A stretch of DNA of 64,000 nucleotides from Apostichopus japonicus (taxonomy: Eukaryota; Echinodermata; Holothuroidea; Aspidochirotida; Stichopodidae), in assembly GCF_037975245.1 (NCBI RefSeq), contig NC_092570.1:10315501-10379500 (forward strand), read 5' to 3'. The notes under the pieces were generated by a model. That model made no database searches, had not been told where the DNA came from, and saw only the letters and a program-made list of their open reading frames with translations. A program made the position numbers and the translations under genes. Positions 45,290-58,679 of the stretch are shown one piece after another (positions within the stretch are counted from its first letter, which is position 1; every line of letters begins with the position of its first letter).

Positions 45290-48200
45290 GAAACAATGGA
45301 AATATGTGCAACTGGCCCTTCTGTACAGTCCTTCTGGTAGCTCGACAAATTTTTCCTCCCCCTCTGACCGTTTCCCACTCTTCTCCCTGCAGTAAGACTA
45401 ATTAAAGAATTTAACCAATAATGCTTCATTTTGCACTTATTGGATAATGTTCTCATATTCTAGTCAATACGTGTACCGCAATCTCAAGACGAAATATTAG
45501 GAATAGCAAAGGCAGAGGAAACTATCTGAATAACATCCCTATATGACTGACATTATACTCTCATCCCACATATAGTAAAGAGACTGTTTACTCTGCGAGG
45601 TAAGTAATATTTCAATTATATCATTCCACGGAAGCGAGGTGATGTTTTTAAAGTGTCTCGTTAATGTATCATAAATAAGGTGCAGACTATAAGCTATATA
45701 TCTGATGTGGCTGAAGCTTTAACAAGTAATACGTTTAGAAACATATCTTAATTCATTTTGCACTTCAAGCAGGTCTTAAAGATAAGAAGAACACCAATTA
45801 TACATCGCAAAACAAAACGAAAAAGAAACTTAATTCCTTCCATGTCTATATTAAGTACCTTCCTCAATAGCCACTGTACGGTGTGATGCCGTTGAAATCG
45901 GCCTTGCCTTCCCTCTCAGTGCCAATTACTTTCACGAGAAATTTACAGACAAACTAGTATTTCATCCCATGTGTCTCAATATGATCGGTCTGCAAATTTG
46001 ACTCCCGTTTTAATTTGCTGAAAGAAAAGCTGACATTTTACACTAAACTTCAAGATTCGGCATGCAGGACCATCCAGGGTGGATGAACATTCTTGTATCT
46101 CGGGGCGTTCTCCATAGTTTGGCATTATCTTTTATTGTTACAATGAGAGCCACTTGTCTGCGCAACTGTTCTTCTCTGTAATTATTTGCGATAACTATAC
46201 AGTTGGGAAACCTTAAAACCACGTCCTGCCTTGCTGCTCTATCCAGGGTACAAACGAAGTTGTCAGTATCCGTTTACTTTATCCTCCGGTAACGTTATTA
46301 AATTTTCCGTCCGTCGAAGTCAACTCGGCCTCAAATCGATCGGAAAATTCATTTAAGGTATTTTATGTTGGCAGACGATAGAAGGGTAAAGGAGAATTCT
46401 ACTGAATCAATACAACAAGAAAGGCGGGAAACCGCAAGAGAGATATGAGCAAATTAAAACTGGGCATATATACAGCCATGTCGCCGCTGGGTCAAACTTG
46501 TAAAATAACGGGTTTCTCAATCATTTAGACTGATTGCTACAGTTTTTTAGTCTATCCTTGCACAGCACATTTTAATATTTTCTTGAATTGATTAAGGTAT
46601 TGTTTCAGATTAGGAGGGGTTACGTATTATTTGCATTGCCGAATTATTAAGAGTACATTGAGGGAAATAACCTCAACCAACGTGGCTTTTCAGATACATT
46701 ATTCATTAAGAACGGTCATATTTATGAATCCGTTTTCAAGAAGCGTGTTTGAATATAATGGAACGAATAATTGTCACTAATTGAGGCCCTGCAGTCTTGG
46801 CGTCATAAATGTATCGTGGTCTACTAAGTAAATTAAACCAGCATCAGCAGTTTCTTCCATTAATAGGGCTAATTCGCTGCCTCTCGGCCATAATGATTTT
46901 ATTTGCTTTTATCAAAGATAATCATTCAAGATATTCGTTTTGATTATCGGAACAAACTTGCAGTTTCATTGCATTTTGTTGCACTGCCAAAGGTATGTGA
47001 CTCAGAATTCGTTCTTATATAGTTCTAACATTGAGTGTGTAGCATTTGCCTACGCTACCTTTACTGTGTAAATCATTATTATGTCAACTATGATATGCTC
47101 ATACAACTCAGCGAGACAAGGCTGTGTCGTTACTCTACAATTACATTAGTAACTCTATTCAATATTATGGATCGCGGAAATGGAAAATTCTCTGTCGGGG
47201 GTTACCCAATTGATTTCTTACCTCGATTAACAGCTGTTGACTTTCTCTTGCAAGTCTCTAATTAACTGACATAGCTTGTTAAGTTTTGAGGATTTGAGAA
47301 TAGGAAAAACACTATATATACATAAACGATGTCTTCCAGCGGCCTGGATTTTGTAGCAATGAACTTCGAAATTGTTGTGGTTTGTCAAGTTAACAGATGA
47401 AAGGAAAAACCAAATAAGGAGAATTGAAAGGACGAAAAAAAAAGCACTTGAAATAGCTACGCTCCAAGTACAATTCACCATTAACACTTATTCTAGGAAA
47501 CGTTTCTTTTTCAATAAGATTTGGATATAGGAGAAGCTTAATCATAAATATCATATTATTATCAATGAACGTTGAAAGTACGGTGATACTTACGGCATAC
47601 TATATGCGAACCATCGTATACAAGCGCTTGTCCTTTGTCTTAATCTGTATATACACATGTGTCCTTGCCGTATCGGACATGCACACAACGGACAGAGATA
47701 GACACACATTATGAATGTTTGTACTTTCAAATTAATATGGGAAATCCCCTATACCCCCACCCTTTGAGGACGATACTGTTTTAAAAAGTTACATTGCACT
47801 GACCGTCCTGTCAAATACCGTCTTTCTTATTGAAAACATGGTTCTTTGGTCATCGCAAGCCAACTGAATGACTTCAACGTTCTACATAACACAAGTCCTG
47901 TTTTTCTCATTCACAGAACTACTTCTCTTTTCTTAAACAGTTTCACGCATCAACCTAAGTGTCACTCGATAACCGTTGTGACCTTTCCGAACCTGACATG
48001 TTATATGTTTCATTTGGCCACTCGCCGCAACGCATTCTACAGTAACACAGTTAAGGTTGTTCGTATCAGCGGTCCGAGTTTCGAGAATAACTTCACTGCA
48101 GGATCTTATTTTGAAACTGTCATATCAAATTTGATTGTATCAATGCTAATTAACACTCCAGAATATGTCGATACTTAAGATTTCCTTTTTGGTACAAACA

Positions 48201-50390
48201 CCACAAAGAAGATTAGCACCATTGAGTATCTAGCAACTCGATGTTTCCTTTGTGAGTATCGAGGGTTTCAGAACACAGAATGAAGAGAGATGGAGAGAGG
48301 TGGAGTGAGTGTGTGTGAGAGGTGGAGAGAGATAGAGAATATGTTTGTAGGACTTGTGGTGAGTGGCACTCATATATCTTCACTCATAGGCGAAACCTTC
48401 GTTGATCTAGGTGGAAGAGATTTCCAATGGACGTGAACGTTTTCGTAGAATAGACAGAATTTCATTTCATTAACAATTAACATTTATTATGTTCAGGCAA
48501 ATAAAACACGGGAATGAATTGCTTGCCTGAAATACTAAAGGCAGGGGTGATAGAGACACTCCTCATACCTCAATGGCTAAATAAATACAGGACCATTCTT
48601 ATTAAGGGGTATGTAAGTTACATTACTTCTAATGGCTAAATACAACCAATCCCCCATTTCAACTCCGACAGTAACTAAAGCTGCCACAGAATCGGTACAA
48701 CCTCAAACAGGAAACTTTGTAACTTTCCAGACTCTTTGTATTGCTTTTATTCAGACTTTGAAATACTTTTTTCTTCATCACTATCAACATCAAATTTACA
48801 TTAACACATCAAATATTAATTCAATCACGGAAGGGATTACATCATAATTTGTATCAAAAGTATAAATATATATTATATATAGAGTGCAAACACATTAATT
48901 CACCTGCGATGATTACTGAAACTTTCACGAAAATAAAAGATTTCGGACATTAAAAATTAAAGACATTTACTTTCTATATTTCGAGTTTGAAATATAATTA
49001 AAAAACAACTAATAATAGTAATAATAATCAGTAAAGACCATTGATCGATCGTTTTTTGTATGAAACAAATTCTTTACTTCTAACAGAATTTACCACGAAA
49101 TTCAGAGATACATGTTTATGCTTACATTTATTTATAATTACATAAAATGTTACTGGATGAATGTCTTTGAAATCTTGTCGTTTTTCAATATTATAGTTTT
49201 AATTTTTACTATTCAATTTTTACAGAAAGAAGAAATCCTTAATGAATTGTACAGTACTATACAGAGTGCGGTCAATGTGAAGAGTTATCAGTCTGCACTG
49301 GATAGGTATTCTTAACAATGGCTCTAACAATGCGAAACATGATTTTTGGTAAGTGTTAAAGTTTGTGAGATATTAAATATCTGATGCATCATTGTCTTAT
49401 ACAGAGCAAGAAACGACTAGCCAACGGTTAACCGATCACGAAACTATAACCGTGGTCCTGTCCGAGGAAACAATTTGGACATAGAACTGTTAACCTAGAA
49501 GGTTAGCTGTACAATTATTACTACGGATGCGAATACTTCGCCAGTATTGCTTGATAGAACGACGAAGATAACAACTTAATGTAATAACTGGCCAAATGAC
49601 TGGGTTTACACAGTTTTAACCCACAGTGTCACTTCACCTATTCTTATTGTATTCCAGCGCATAACTTACTATATTGTCTGAGTCAGGCACGTCTGCTCCA
49701 CATGGTCGCCTGGGCAACAGCTAGAATTCAATCATTGACAAGATAATCTCACGTTTCGCCATGTTGCTATGTACAATCAATATATACTCTTGAACAGCTG
49801 GCAAGCTGTTTTCCTTACACATGGTGGGTTGTTTACGGATGCTTACAAACAAGTTCATAAAGTGAAGTGTACTGAATACATAGTATATGATGATTGTAAT
49901 AAATGCAGCTCCTGAATTGTTGGTATAAACTATCAGTTTCGCAGTTTTCTTGTCATCATTTCAATCACCGACGCAATGCTACGAGATGTTGGTCAACAAC
50001 TGTCAATTATGAGAAGTCAAAAGTTCTTTCAGTTCTGTCACTAGTCAAACTGCTTTTGGAGATCCTTTTTGCTACTTCTTTGCTTCTTCAAATCTCTAAA
50101 ATTGACATTCTAGCTGTCTATAACTTCACGTTGCAAACTACAACGCACCACACGTTGGGTGACATGAGTCGGCGTTTGTGCTATTGGTCAACTACCAAGA
50201 AATTTCCGTTCTCCGCCAGGGAGGCTCTATTTAGCATCTTTAAAAAAAGTGCCACGAATGCCGCACGTCAACCAACTATCTGTAAGCAGATCTAAATTAT
50301 TCACTTCCAGAAGTTATTGAACGTTATTTTTGTATTCCAATATGGCAACGCCTTTGGGATCAACTTGATTGAGGGAATATGCTCATGAGG
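45290..50390. other. Intergenic, mostly featureless
   Basis: No gene is established in this 5.1 kb. Open frames 47846-48178 and 49903-50295 (plus) lack recognisable domains. A possible exon (49226-49305, plus) runs from TTTTTACAG to a weak GATAG|GTATTC donor and encodes EEILNELYSTIQSAVNVKSY; it has no partner exons. 48290-48345 is a short GA-rich patch. Confidence 0.35.
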
Positions 50391-50397
50391 AATGACC

Positions 50398-50546
50398 TTA
50401 AGGTTCCTCCAGCTGTGGTTGACAATTGCCATCAGATTTCTTCTTGTACACATAATGATTAAATTCCGCCTTCCAGTCCACCATATATTTGGTACTCCAA
50501 GCGTGGAATTCTTCCTTCCACTTTCGCTCGGCATCATCAATATTTG
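50398..50546 (-). CDS. ache: AChE T-peptide exon
   Basis: 149 bases after a TTTTTTGACAG acceptor. It encodes 48 residues plus a split Ala and ends at TAA 50398-50400. The start is NIDDAERKWKEEFHAW and the aromatic spacing continues to Y604 and Y606. This is the tryptophan amphiphilic tetramerisation helix that binds proline-rich anchors (ColQ or PRiMA in vertebrates). Cys614 is followed by seven residues, more than the three usual in vertebrates. Confidence 0.92.
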
Positions 50547-53037
50547 CTGTCAAAAAAGAGGTAATAACGTCAGAAAGTATTAGCTACATTAGAGTTTATC
50601 AAACTTAAACTCTCATTATAAATACATGCTATCCGAGTGCTACCTCTTAACTCGTTTTTGGGAAAATCACACAACCATGAGTATGCATTTTTTTGCCAAA
50701 ATTGTTGGCCCATTCGCAGGGATCGAGCGTAGGACAAATTTCAAACCAAAACATTGCTGTCCCGTCAAAACAATGGCACCAAAACATTAATCAGACGCAT
50801 TCCCGTTTAAAAATCAAAAAGCGCAATAGGCATATGGAAGAAAATAGAATTGTTTAGATGGGACCTCTATGTGTTGGTTTGAATTTTTCATTCGCTGGAC
50901 CTCTGCGAATGGACACTTTTATCTTACAAAAACGTCATTCGCCATCATTGTATTATTATTTACCACACAATATCAGAGAGGCTTTAAATGATACGACCCC
51001 AATTCGATTCTTCGATACGATAAACTGCTCACAAACCACATGCTTTCTATTGACATAGGTATTAGCGTAACCAAAACAACAATGCTAATTTGTACATGAG
51101 GTAAGCCGGAACATCAATTGCCACTCTTCGACACGATTATTATACGTTTGTGACTCACCTGTTTGGGTATCAAGATTCGGTATGTATTCGGTCCAAAATG
51201 CGCATACATTAGATCTGTCCCATATATTAACCTGTGGTTCTTCCATTGTATCATTTCGTAAGAGATACACTCGTTGCTCATCTTTCGAGAAGGTTGGCCA
51301 ACCCTCAGCAAGCTCTTGTGAATCATTGCTTCTTTTATTTGGATTCCTAAAAAGATGGCAGAATTAAGCATCAATATTTTATGTCTTAAATTGTAGGATG
51401 AAAAGTGATATGAAATAGACAGACACCGTAGGACACATGAATTTCAGGACTTTCAAACAACTTTACAAATAGCCTTAATCGCTTTTACAGAAATCATCGG
51501 TTTCTTACCCGGTTCTAGCAAAATTCGCCCACAACTTCATCATCTTCCTACTCACAGCCTTGTCTCCTTCTGAGTAGCCAAATTCTTCATGGAGAGGTAA
51601 GCCAAAAGCAAACATGATTTCATCGCCATGCATGACCCCCATCCACTCTGGCCAAGGGTTGTTCCCCGCCCTCTGATCGAAGTGATACATGTAGACTTTG
51701 TTACCAGCATCGGCATAATTCCTTGCAAATTTGTGGAGCGCACATTTAACAGCTCTGTCTCCCACGGCATGTTCACAATTGTCTCTAAGCATCGCTCCAT
51801 TCTCCGGGTCTAGCCAGTCTATGTACATGAACTCAATTGCGTCACGACTGAAGTTGTTCAAATCAGGAAAAGCATCTGCTATAGATAGTGAGAATTGTTC
51901 TCTGGTCAAGAGACTCTCTGTATCTCTGTGAAACTCAGATAATGCATAAAGCATGAAAAAGCTACCTTCATTAGCGTTCTCTCCAGCCATTATTTCAATA
52001 GGTTTCAAGTCATGTTTCGCTAAAGTAGCAGCTGGTGACTCTGTGATGAAAGTTCCATCCACGACCGGGGCAAAGGGAAATTGCCAACACGTCGTGATAA
52101 CCCATTCTTTATCTACCAGCCTCTGGGCGTCTGTATCTCGCAAGCACGATATAATGTCACCCATTTCTTCAAATGATGGTGACGGTCCGTGAAGGTCTGC
52201 CGATGTGTCGTAGCAACCAACCCTCTGTGCGACTTTCAATCCACGCCTAACACTCTCATTACCGTCAATAAGTGCCCATGGGCTAATACAAGAACCACTT
52301 TGTAAGATGGCACGGTTGAAATATGGTCTGCTTTGAGGTGATATCATATGGTAAGTAATGCTTGCGGATCCGGCACTCTCACCAAACAGGGTGATTTGAT
52401 CTGCATTTCCTCCAAAGTTCCCAATATTTCCGTATATCCATTCAAGAGCCATCGATTGATCCATAAGCCCAACGTTACCTGGAGCATCTGGATGTTCCAA
52501 TGCCAAGAAGCCGAAGAGGCTGACGCGATAGTTAAGGGACACCACAATGACATTCTCTACCGCTGCTAACGTGGCACCATCGTATACACCCAACGAAATC
52601 CCACCGGAATAGAACCCACCGCCGTATATCCAGACCATTACGGGCAATTTTTCTTCGTCATTTCTTGATGGTACCCAAATATTTAGTGCGAGGCAGTCTT
52701 CGCTCTGGTTGTAAACATTCCATTGCTCGGAACCAGAAAAACCTGGATAGCTTGTGTCAATGGATTGCCTGCAATCATTCCTCAAACTAGTAGCATTATA
52801 AATGCCATTCCATGGATTCTTTGGCACAGGTGGTTTAAACCGTAGCCTACCATCTGGTGACTCTGCGAATGGTATTCCTAGAAAGGCAGTCGTCTGATAT
52901 TCTAGTACGCTTCTCAACATACCACGAACTTTACCGGTTGTTGTCTCCACCACCAGGTTGTCTGTTTGCGAATTTGCGCTCGGTACCAGCATAGTAGATC
53001 CAAAAAGAAATAATAGCATCTTCATGCCTGCCATCAT
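50398..53037 (-). CDS. ache: Acetylcholinesterase, T-type (three coding exons)
   Basis: CDS joins 51509-53037, 51159-51346 and 50398-50546 (minus strand): 621 residues with all phases consistent. It should hydrolyse acetylcholine as a secreted or tethered enzyme. A signal peptide (KMLLFLFGSTMLVPSANSQ) precedes an alpha/beta-hydrolase domain. Catalytic Ser221 lies in GESAG, with Glu357 (NEGS) and His470 (MHGDE). The oxyanion hole is GGG 139-141. The choline-site Trp is W106 (EQWN, Torpedo W84) and a peripheral-site-like Trp is W312. The acyl pocket has Trp318 and Phe320 where Torpedo has Phe288 and Phe290. Disulphide partners C89-C115, C275-C298 and C432-C558 are present. The 51346/51509 junction falls at A-R-T-G|N-P, as in vertebrate genes. 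The last exon is a T-type tail: W582, F586, W589, Y593, W597, F601, Y604 and Cys614. The start is the first ATG of MMAGMKMLL; an AG acceptor just upstream (53063-53064) indicates an intron in the 5' leader. Confidence 0.95.
51159..51346 (-). CDS. ache: AChE exon completing the catalytic domain
   Basis: 188 bases between a CATCTTTTTAG acceptor and an ACAG|GTGAGT donor. It encodes NPNKRSNDSQELAEGWPTFS through CAFWTEYIPNLDTQT, the conserved end of the cholinesterase catalytic domain, including Cys558. If the donor is not used, translation could read on for about 24 residues (ending near 51085) with a terminal-region Cys, comparable in layout to read-through tails. Confidence 0.93.
51509..53037 (-). 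CDS. ache: AChE exon with catalytic triad
   Basis: The large first coding exon holds the signal peptide, GESAG, NEGS and MHGDE motifs. Its donor is ACCGG|GTAAGA and leaves two bases. The exon sequence begins at 53062 after a TTTATCCTAG acceptor, leaving 25 leader bases before the ATG. Confidence 0.95.
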
Positions 53038-53064
53038 AGTTTTCGTCCCACCACGGCAACATCT

Positions 53065-54030
53065 AGGATAAAAAAGACATATCATGGAATCGTTTTGCAA
53101 AAAACAGTAATGAGTAATTTACGGAAAGCGTTTATGCTAACTATTTATACTAACCATTGACAACAAACGAATGATTTTGACAAAAACGATCGAAGATAAA
53201 AACGATCGTACAAAAATGAACTGATGAGGATCACCTGCAAACGATCGACCCGCAGTGAGGGTTAACTGACTACTATTGGTAGCATGGTTCTGCATGATAT
53301 GAACCTGCAAACGAGATCAGTGTACCATTCTTTTGTGAGAAAATGAAAATTGTTATGCTCTGACTACAGTATTAGATCAACTGCAAGTACGTCCATGCTC
53401 CCAAGACGTAACTTAGTTAACATGTTTAATGATAAAACTCGTTACAACCTTATAACCCCCTGCACAATGAAGATCTTATTTTATTTGGGCATATGATACT
53501 TGCATGGATTGTGACGGAAACAAGAGCATACACGCTTGCAATCTTATTTTTTAATCAGCAAATACCATTTACCAAATGTATGATGATTCCAGTTTTAAGC
53601 CGCATGATGTATAATACCGAGGCATCAGAGGGAAATAAATCATACGGGAACTCATTCGGTTAGTAATACAAACGAATGTCATACACCATAACAGTCAAAT
53701 GAGTTACAGCTTTTACCAGCTTTATCGACAATAAACATTCGCTCCCCTCCCTTGACAATTAAAATCTCGCAATCAAGGCCTCTACTAGGGAACGTCTGGT
53801 GACGTCAACAACCAATGCACTTAGCGCGATTAGGACCGATGGAGGTATATTCGATCTTCTCTTCAGTGTTAGGTACCATTATTGTTTCTCTTTGTACGAA
53901 GCGTGCAAGATTGCAGTGTTCTGAGTAAACATGCATGACAGAACGGATGTTACGCCAAAAAGAGAAATTCAACTCCCTTTTTTATGTCATCTCTATACAT
54001 CCTCATATAATGAATACATATATTCTACAC
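53065..54030. other. AChE leader intron or upstream region
   Basis: Upstream of the AChE coding start, this should include an intron in the 5' leader. The first exon and promoter were not located. ACGATCG words cluster at 53185-53250. Confidence 0.4.
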
Positions 54031-55085
54031 GGGGATGAGATATTGTAGCCAGCTGGCCGTTGTCGTGATCTATGACGTCATTGGGTCAGACGCATATGTC
54101 AAAGGTCAAATAGACAAAGGCAGCATTTTTGGCCATTACGCGCACACCAAAATTACAAAATGTTCAAACCCGTCTGAGACATCACAATGTGCAGTGTACA
54201 GCATATTTAAAGATTTAATACGCCAAAGGTCACCTGATCAGAGGAGGTCACGGGTCTACTGAGTCAAGCTTGAGAAATGGTTGTCGCAAACTCCTCCTTG
54301 AATGAAGGCCGATGGACTTCAAACTGGTGGGGGTATATGCCTGGGTATGATATGAAGTGCCTCCGTGAAATTTGATTTATTGGGGGTCAAATGTGATATA
54401 AACAAAAACATCATTGTTCGTCATTAGTCACTTACCAAAATTACAAAATTGTCAAACCCATGTAGAATATCACACTCTGCAAATTTACAGTGAATTACAT
54501 AATGTAAAAAGCCAAAGGTCACATGATCAAAAGAGATGAAAGATGAAACTTTGTCTAGTTAGCGCAGCTCATTCCAACCCCTACGACCAATGAATGTGCC
54601 AAATTCATCATCACCGCAGGGCAGGTATGATAAACGAATTTGTTTCGAAACCATTGCAAAAAACCGAACCGAACCCATGTCCACAACTCGCAACCAGAAA
54701 AGCCACAGTGCAAAGCCATGATTTTGAATATGTCATGAGAATTTAAATCCTGGCTATCTGGGAGTTATTTTCATTTGAATTTTAGAGGCCTGAGCGTCAC
54801 ATGTCTTTCATTTTGTAATGGTAAGAAGATGGTGGTTCATCGAATTATGATTTCAATTAAATCGAAAGAATACTTTAGTTTTGGATCATGGGGGGAATAC
54901 ATCCTTTGGTTAGCCTTAGAGTCTTAACGATTACCGGATATAGTCCGAATATTTAAGGTTGTAGAAAAATGAGTACAAGGAGACATCCTATGTCAAAAAG
55001 ACGAAGGTCATTGTAATAAGTTTGTCATTTACAATCAAAATAGGCAAAACCGAAAAGTGTTGACTGATCGTTGCAAGGGATGAGA
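54030..55085 (+). repeat. Dispersed repeat leading into a 30 bp tandem
   Basis: Several GTCAAAGGTCA/GCCAAAGGTCACNTGATCA words and two ACCAAAATTACAAAATNGTC blocks (54147 and 54434) indicate an internal duplication of about 287 bp. Related phrasing occurs at 36060-36725. Non-coding. Confidence 0.55.
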
Positions 55086-55087
55086 TC

Positions 55088-55285
55088 AGCAACTCCGTGC
55101 ATTGCCCTCTTGTTGTATGCAACTCTGTGGATTGCCATCTTGTTGTATGCAACTCCGTGGATTGCTCTCTTGTTGTATGCAACTCCGTGGATTACCCTCC
55201 TGTTGTATGCAAGTCCGTGGATTGACCTCTTGTTGTATGTAACTCCGTGGATTGCCCTCTTGCTGCATGCAAACTTTAACTCCAT
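55088..55285 (+). repeat. 30 bp tandem repeat, six to seven copies
   Basis: AACTCCGTGGATTGCCCTCT + TGTTGTATGC repeats exactly every 30 bases (55091, 55121, 55151, 55181, 55211, 55241) with few changes. Thirty is a multiple of three, so frames stay open on both strands. A diverged single copy exists near 36673-36705. Confidence 0.95.
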
Positions 55286-55289
55286 TAAT

Positions 55290-57975
55290 TTTGAACAAAA
55301 ACCGATTTAATATCGTAGCCTGCTTTAGTACGAGATTGGAACATAAACGGTTGATATGGTAACATGATAATTATTTGGTTTCGCTTAAATTTGTGGGTCA
55401 AATGACGTACTTCTGAACTTAAGTGAGCTAATGGTAACAAAAAGTGCATGTGGGAATAAGATGACGAAACCTTTCCTTTCCTAACTGGTTCATTACACAA
55501 TTCTGTACAAATGATACATTGAACACATTAGTTGTATTTTGCGTCTAGTCTAAGAGGTCAAACTTGACATATTAGTCTGACTCAGGTGTCGAGAGCAAGG
55601 CCAGGTCAGGTCAGGTCGGTTCCTATCAGCAATTACATCATCGAGCCCCCCTCTTTGAAGTCTTATTAATCACAATATGAAAATGGAAATACAAGATTCT
55701 TTATCTCATATCTCCCAGGGCAATTGACCTCGCACACAGGCGCTGTGCCTCTATCCCCACCCTTATCGTCAAGCCTGAATAACCCGGCTATCCATGAATG
55801 CTTTGATACCTCCATCATTTGTTCCGATGGGGGTATAAATGTACATGTTTTTGGAGCTATTATCACAGAATAAATTACCCCGTTCCACCGCAGTTTTTTT
55901 TCCAAAGCTACGTACTGAATCACTAAAGCAATATCATAGCTGCTTGTGAATAACTGAAAATGCCACCTATTTACGCCATCTGCAATGAACAGACGCTTTT
56001 GTGTAATGTAGTTCAAAGATAACGTATGCTCAACGACCGCACGTTGTAGGGTTTTAATAAGTTTCTTTAGGTCAACTGCTCATCAAGGTTCAAAAGTACT
56101 AAAGGCCCACACAAAATATATCTATTGTGATCATTTAACACCAGCTTGGTATGTGATATATGTTAAGACCTTAAGTGACTCTACGAGATATACTTATCAA
56201 GAAATAATTGCAGAAACAGACATCGAACTACGTCAAATAAGTCGTGCGTCTAATAGGAAACAAGAAGGCACATCAGAACTACATATACTCATTTGACCTT
56301 AGATCATGTGACCTTTGACCTCAGTTGCCATGGCAACTACATATTTTGATAGCACTTGACATTATCAATATATCTATGAAAATCACTAAATTTAACAATA
56401 TTCGACACACACAGACACGTTTTGTTCCCTCCATCAGTCATGGACTTCCGGTCACCCTGGGATACTCCACCATGGGTAAACCCCAACCCCCCCCCCCCGC
56501 CCATAGAGTACGGTAGCTACGGTAGCTACGGAAAATTAACCATTAACAAGGCAACCGTTCCTATGGCAACTGACATAGCTGTCTATGGCACGACTGGAAA
56601 AAGAATTACAATATCTCATTCTTCCTATGGGAACGATGAGATAATCAGTTATACTTAATGGTGGAAAGTTAGGACATGGGCGTATACGGACTACCGTATG
56701 CACACCACGCGTCGCTAAGTTCATTCAGCTGGATTCTTAACAGTTAGCATAAAAAGTAAAGTAACATGTAATCATATGATCAAATCACAGTATCTTACGC
56801 CTCACAACCACTGCATTAATTTTAAACAAACACGCACAATAAGTGGTTAATACAAATCAAAAACACGTTAGAAAACCGCAAACACGAAAACCACCCCTCC
56901 CTCCTCGCCCATCTTTCCTGAAACTTTTTTAATTCGGCAATTTTGCCACATAACAAGCAAAATTACGATGGTCAAACCTTTCTACAAAAATAATCTAGAA
57001 GCACGATGATATTGGCACTTTTTTTACCCAACATTGATTGGGTGCATATATACGTACCAATTGTTGGCTAGAAATTATTTGCTCAACGCGCACGTTGGAC
57101 GGCGTTAAAAGAATTGCATACATTGTTGTTGTTAATACAATGATTTAAGTCAAATTAAATGTGGCATTTCTGTAGCTACCAGAAATCATATATTTGCTGA
57201 ATCTGAATTTCACCTTTTATACCTTACGTGCCACATGACAAGCATTAGCTATTAATATGTCATATAGGCTATCTGTTCAACCCAAACATTCTTTACTCTG
57301 TGGGCTACCATGCCGTACCGCCGATCGCAAGCGAGATACTTTTATCGCTTCTGTGATTACGTATAAACATTATACATTGCTCGTCAACCTTTAACCTTAT
57401 CATGTGCAGTATTTATACTCTTTCCAAAAGTCTCGATGTTAAAGGACAATTGGCTCTGAGAGTGGATCAAGTTGTCTGGTTTTCGTGCCCAGACTCTAAC
57501 CTTGAATAGTGCTCTGTGGGTTACCACATACTCTGTTAAAGAAGTTACAGTGCATTCAGCTGCCCAGATTAATCACTATAGAAAGTAGGCACGCACCGGA
57601 TCCAATCATTTGGATCCGGCCGGAACCGGATCTGGCCGAATCCTTCACAAAAATTCGTCCGGAGTTTTCAAAGAGGAAATGAATTCAGAGAATACTTAAT
57701 AAAACTGAAGAATTTTTATCTCCTGAACCAGAGCTTATGAAACAATGTCAATAATTTAGTATAAGAGAGCAACATGTAGTTTCACATTCATTGTTTGTAG
57801 GCTCGGTTAATGTCGATACTCAATGACTACGCAATTAAAGTTACTACCAACATCTTCTTAAGAGATAAATGTCTGGAGATATTGAGAAGAAAAACAAGAA
57901 TCGGATAACTTTTCATAATCCGGTCGAATACTCTGGCATCCCTACCAGGAAGTTTAAATATGCAAGGATCTTGGC
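55290..57975. other. Intergenic, nothing recognised
   Basis: Includes a repeat-like stretch with GTGACCTTTGACCTCAGTTG (about 56310) and an A/C-rich patch near 56485. Open frames 55666-56016 and 56325-56658 have no recognised domains. Confidence 0.4.
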
Positions 57976-57985
57976 TCATATATAA

Positions 57986-58382
57986 CAGGGTTTCCCTAAC
58001 TTCACCCCCCCCCCCTCCCCCACGAACCCTTGTGAATGTCAGAGTTGTCCACGAACCCCCAACTTTTCGAGACACGATCTGAGTCGTTATTATACTATAA
58101 TACGAATAACAGTGCTACACCAAAGTCATGCGGCCTGTGTCTGTTTCATAATTCAGTTATTTATCACATGCACGGTACGGTACTACTATGGCAACATATG
58201 CGTATGGAACGCAAAAAGAGTTTGTCGATAGGTACGACTTTTGTACATTACTAAATTACATGATATATCATATTTTTTCAACAAAAAGTACTCTAGTTTT
58301 GCCTTTCAGAAACGTCTCACGCACCCCCTGGGATGGACTCTCGCACCCCTGAGGTTCATGCACCCAAGTTAGGGAACCCCTG
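57986..58382 (+). mobile_element. hAT MITE with CAGGGNTTCCCTAACTT ends
   Basis: Begins CAGGGTTTCCCTAACTT and ends AAGTTAGGGAACCCCTG, inverted with one mismatch. Flanks ATATATAA (57978-57985) and CTCTATAA (58383-58390) match at 6 of 8. This end type recalls classic hAT termini (CAGGGGTTC...). It is unrelated in sequence to the other MITEs in this window and lacks the hairpin core. Confidence 0.75.
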
Positions 58383-58679
58383 CTCTATAAGCTTCACTGG
58401 CTGCTTGTGGAGCAGTCTCTTTACTACTTATTAGTCAAAAGTTTGGTTTTCGTGAACAGGGTCTGTGTTAGGTGACCTTTCTTTAAAGTTAGGCTACTTA
58501 TTATTTTAAGCGCCCTCAAGTTCTACAAGCGCTCCTATTTATATTCTTACAGGACCATTGTCACCATTTAAATTACAATGTATGACTGTGGATATTAATC
58601 CAACAGACACATCAGGCAAGCTATAAATTTAACAGTTTTATGACCTTAGTTATTTTTATCCTCTTTTGTGAATGTTGGC

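Noticed and set aside
47592-47635. Short minus-strand exon (CIRWFAYSM) before GTAAGT
   Set aside because: Too short, no partner and no recognisable family.
49903-50295. 130-codon plus-strand open frame next to AChE
   Set aside because: No domain or splice context is recognisable, and it overlaps the expected 3' untranslated region of AChE on the other strand.
51628-52569. Plus-strand open frames opposite the AChE exon
   Set aside because: They are shadows of the strongly supported minus-strand coding exon.
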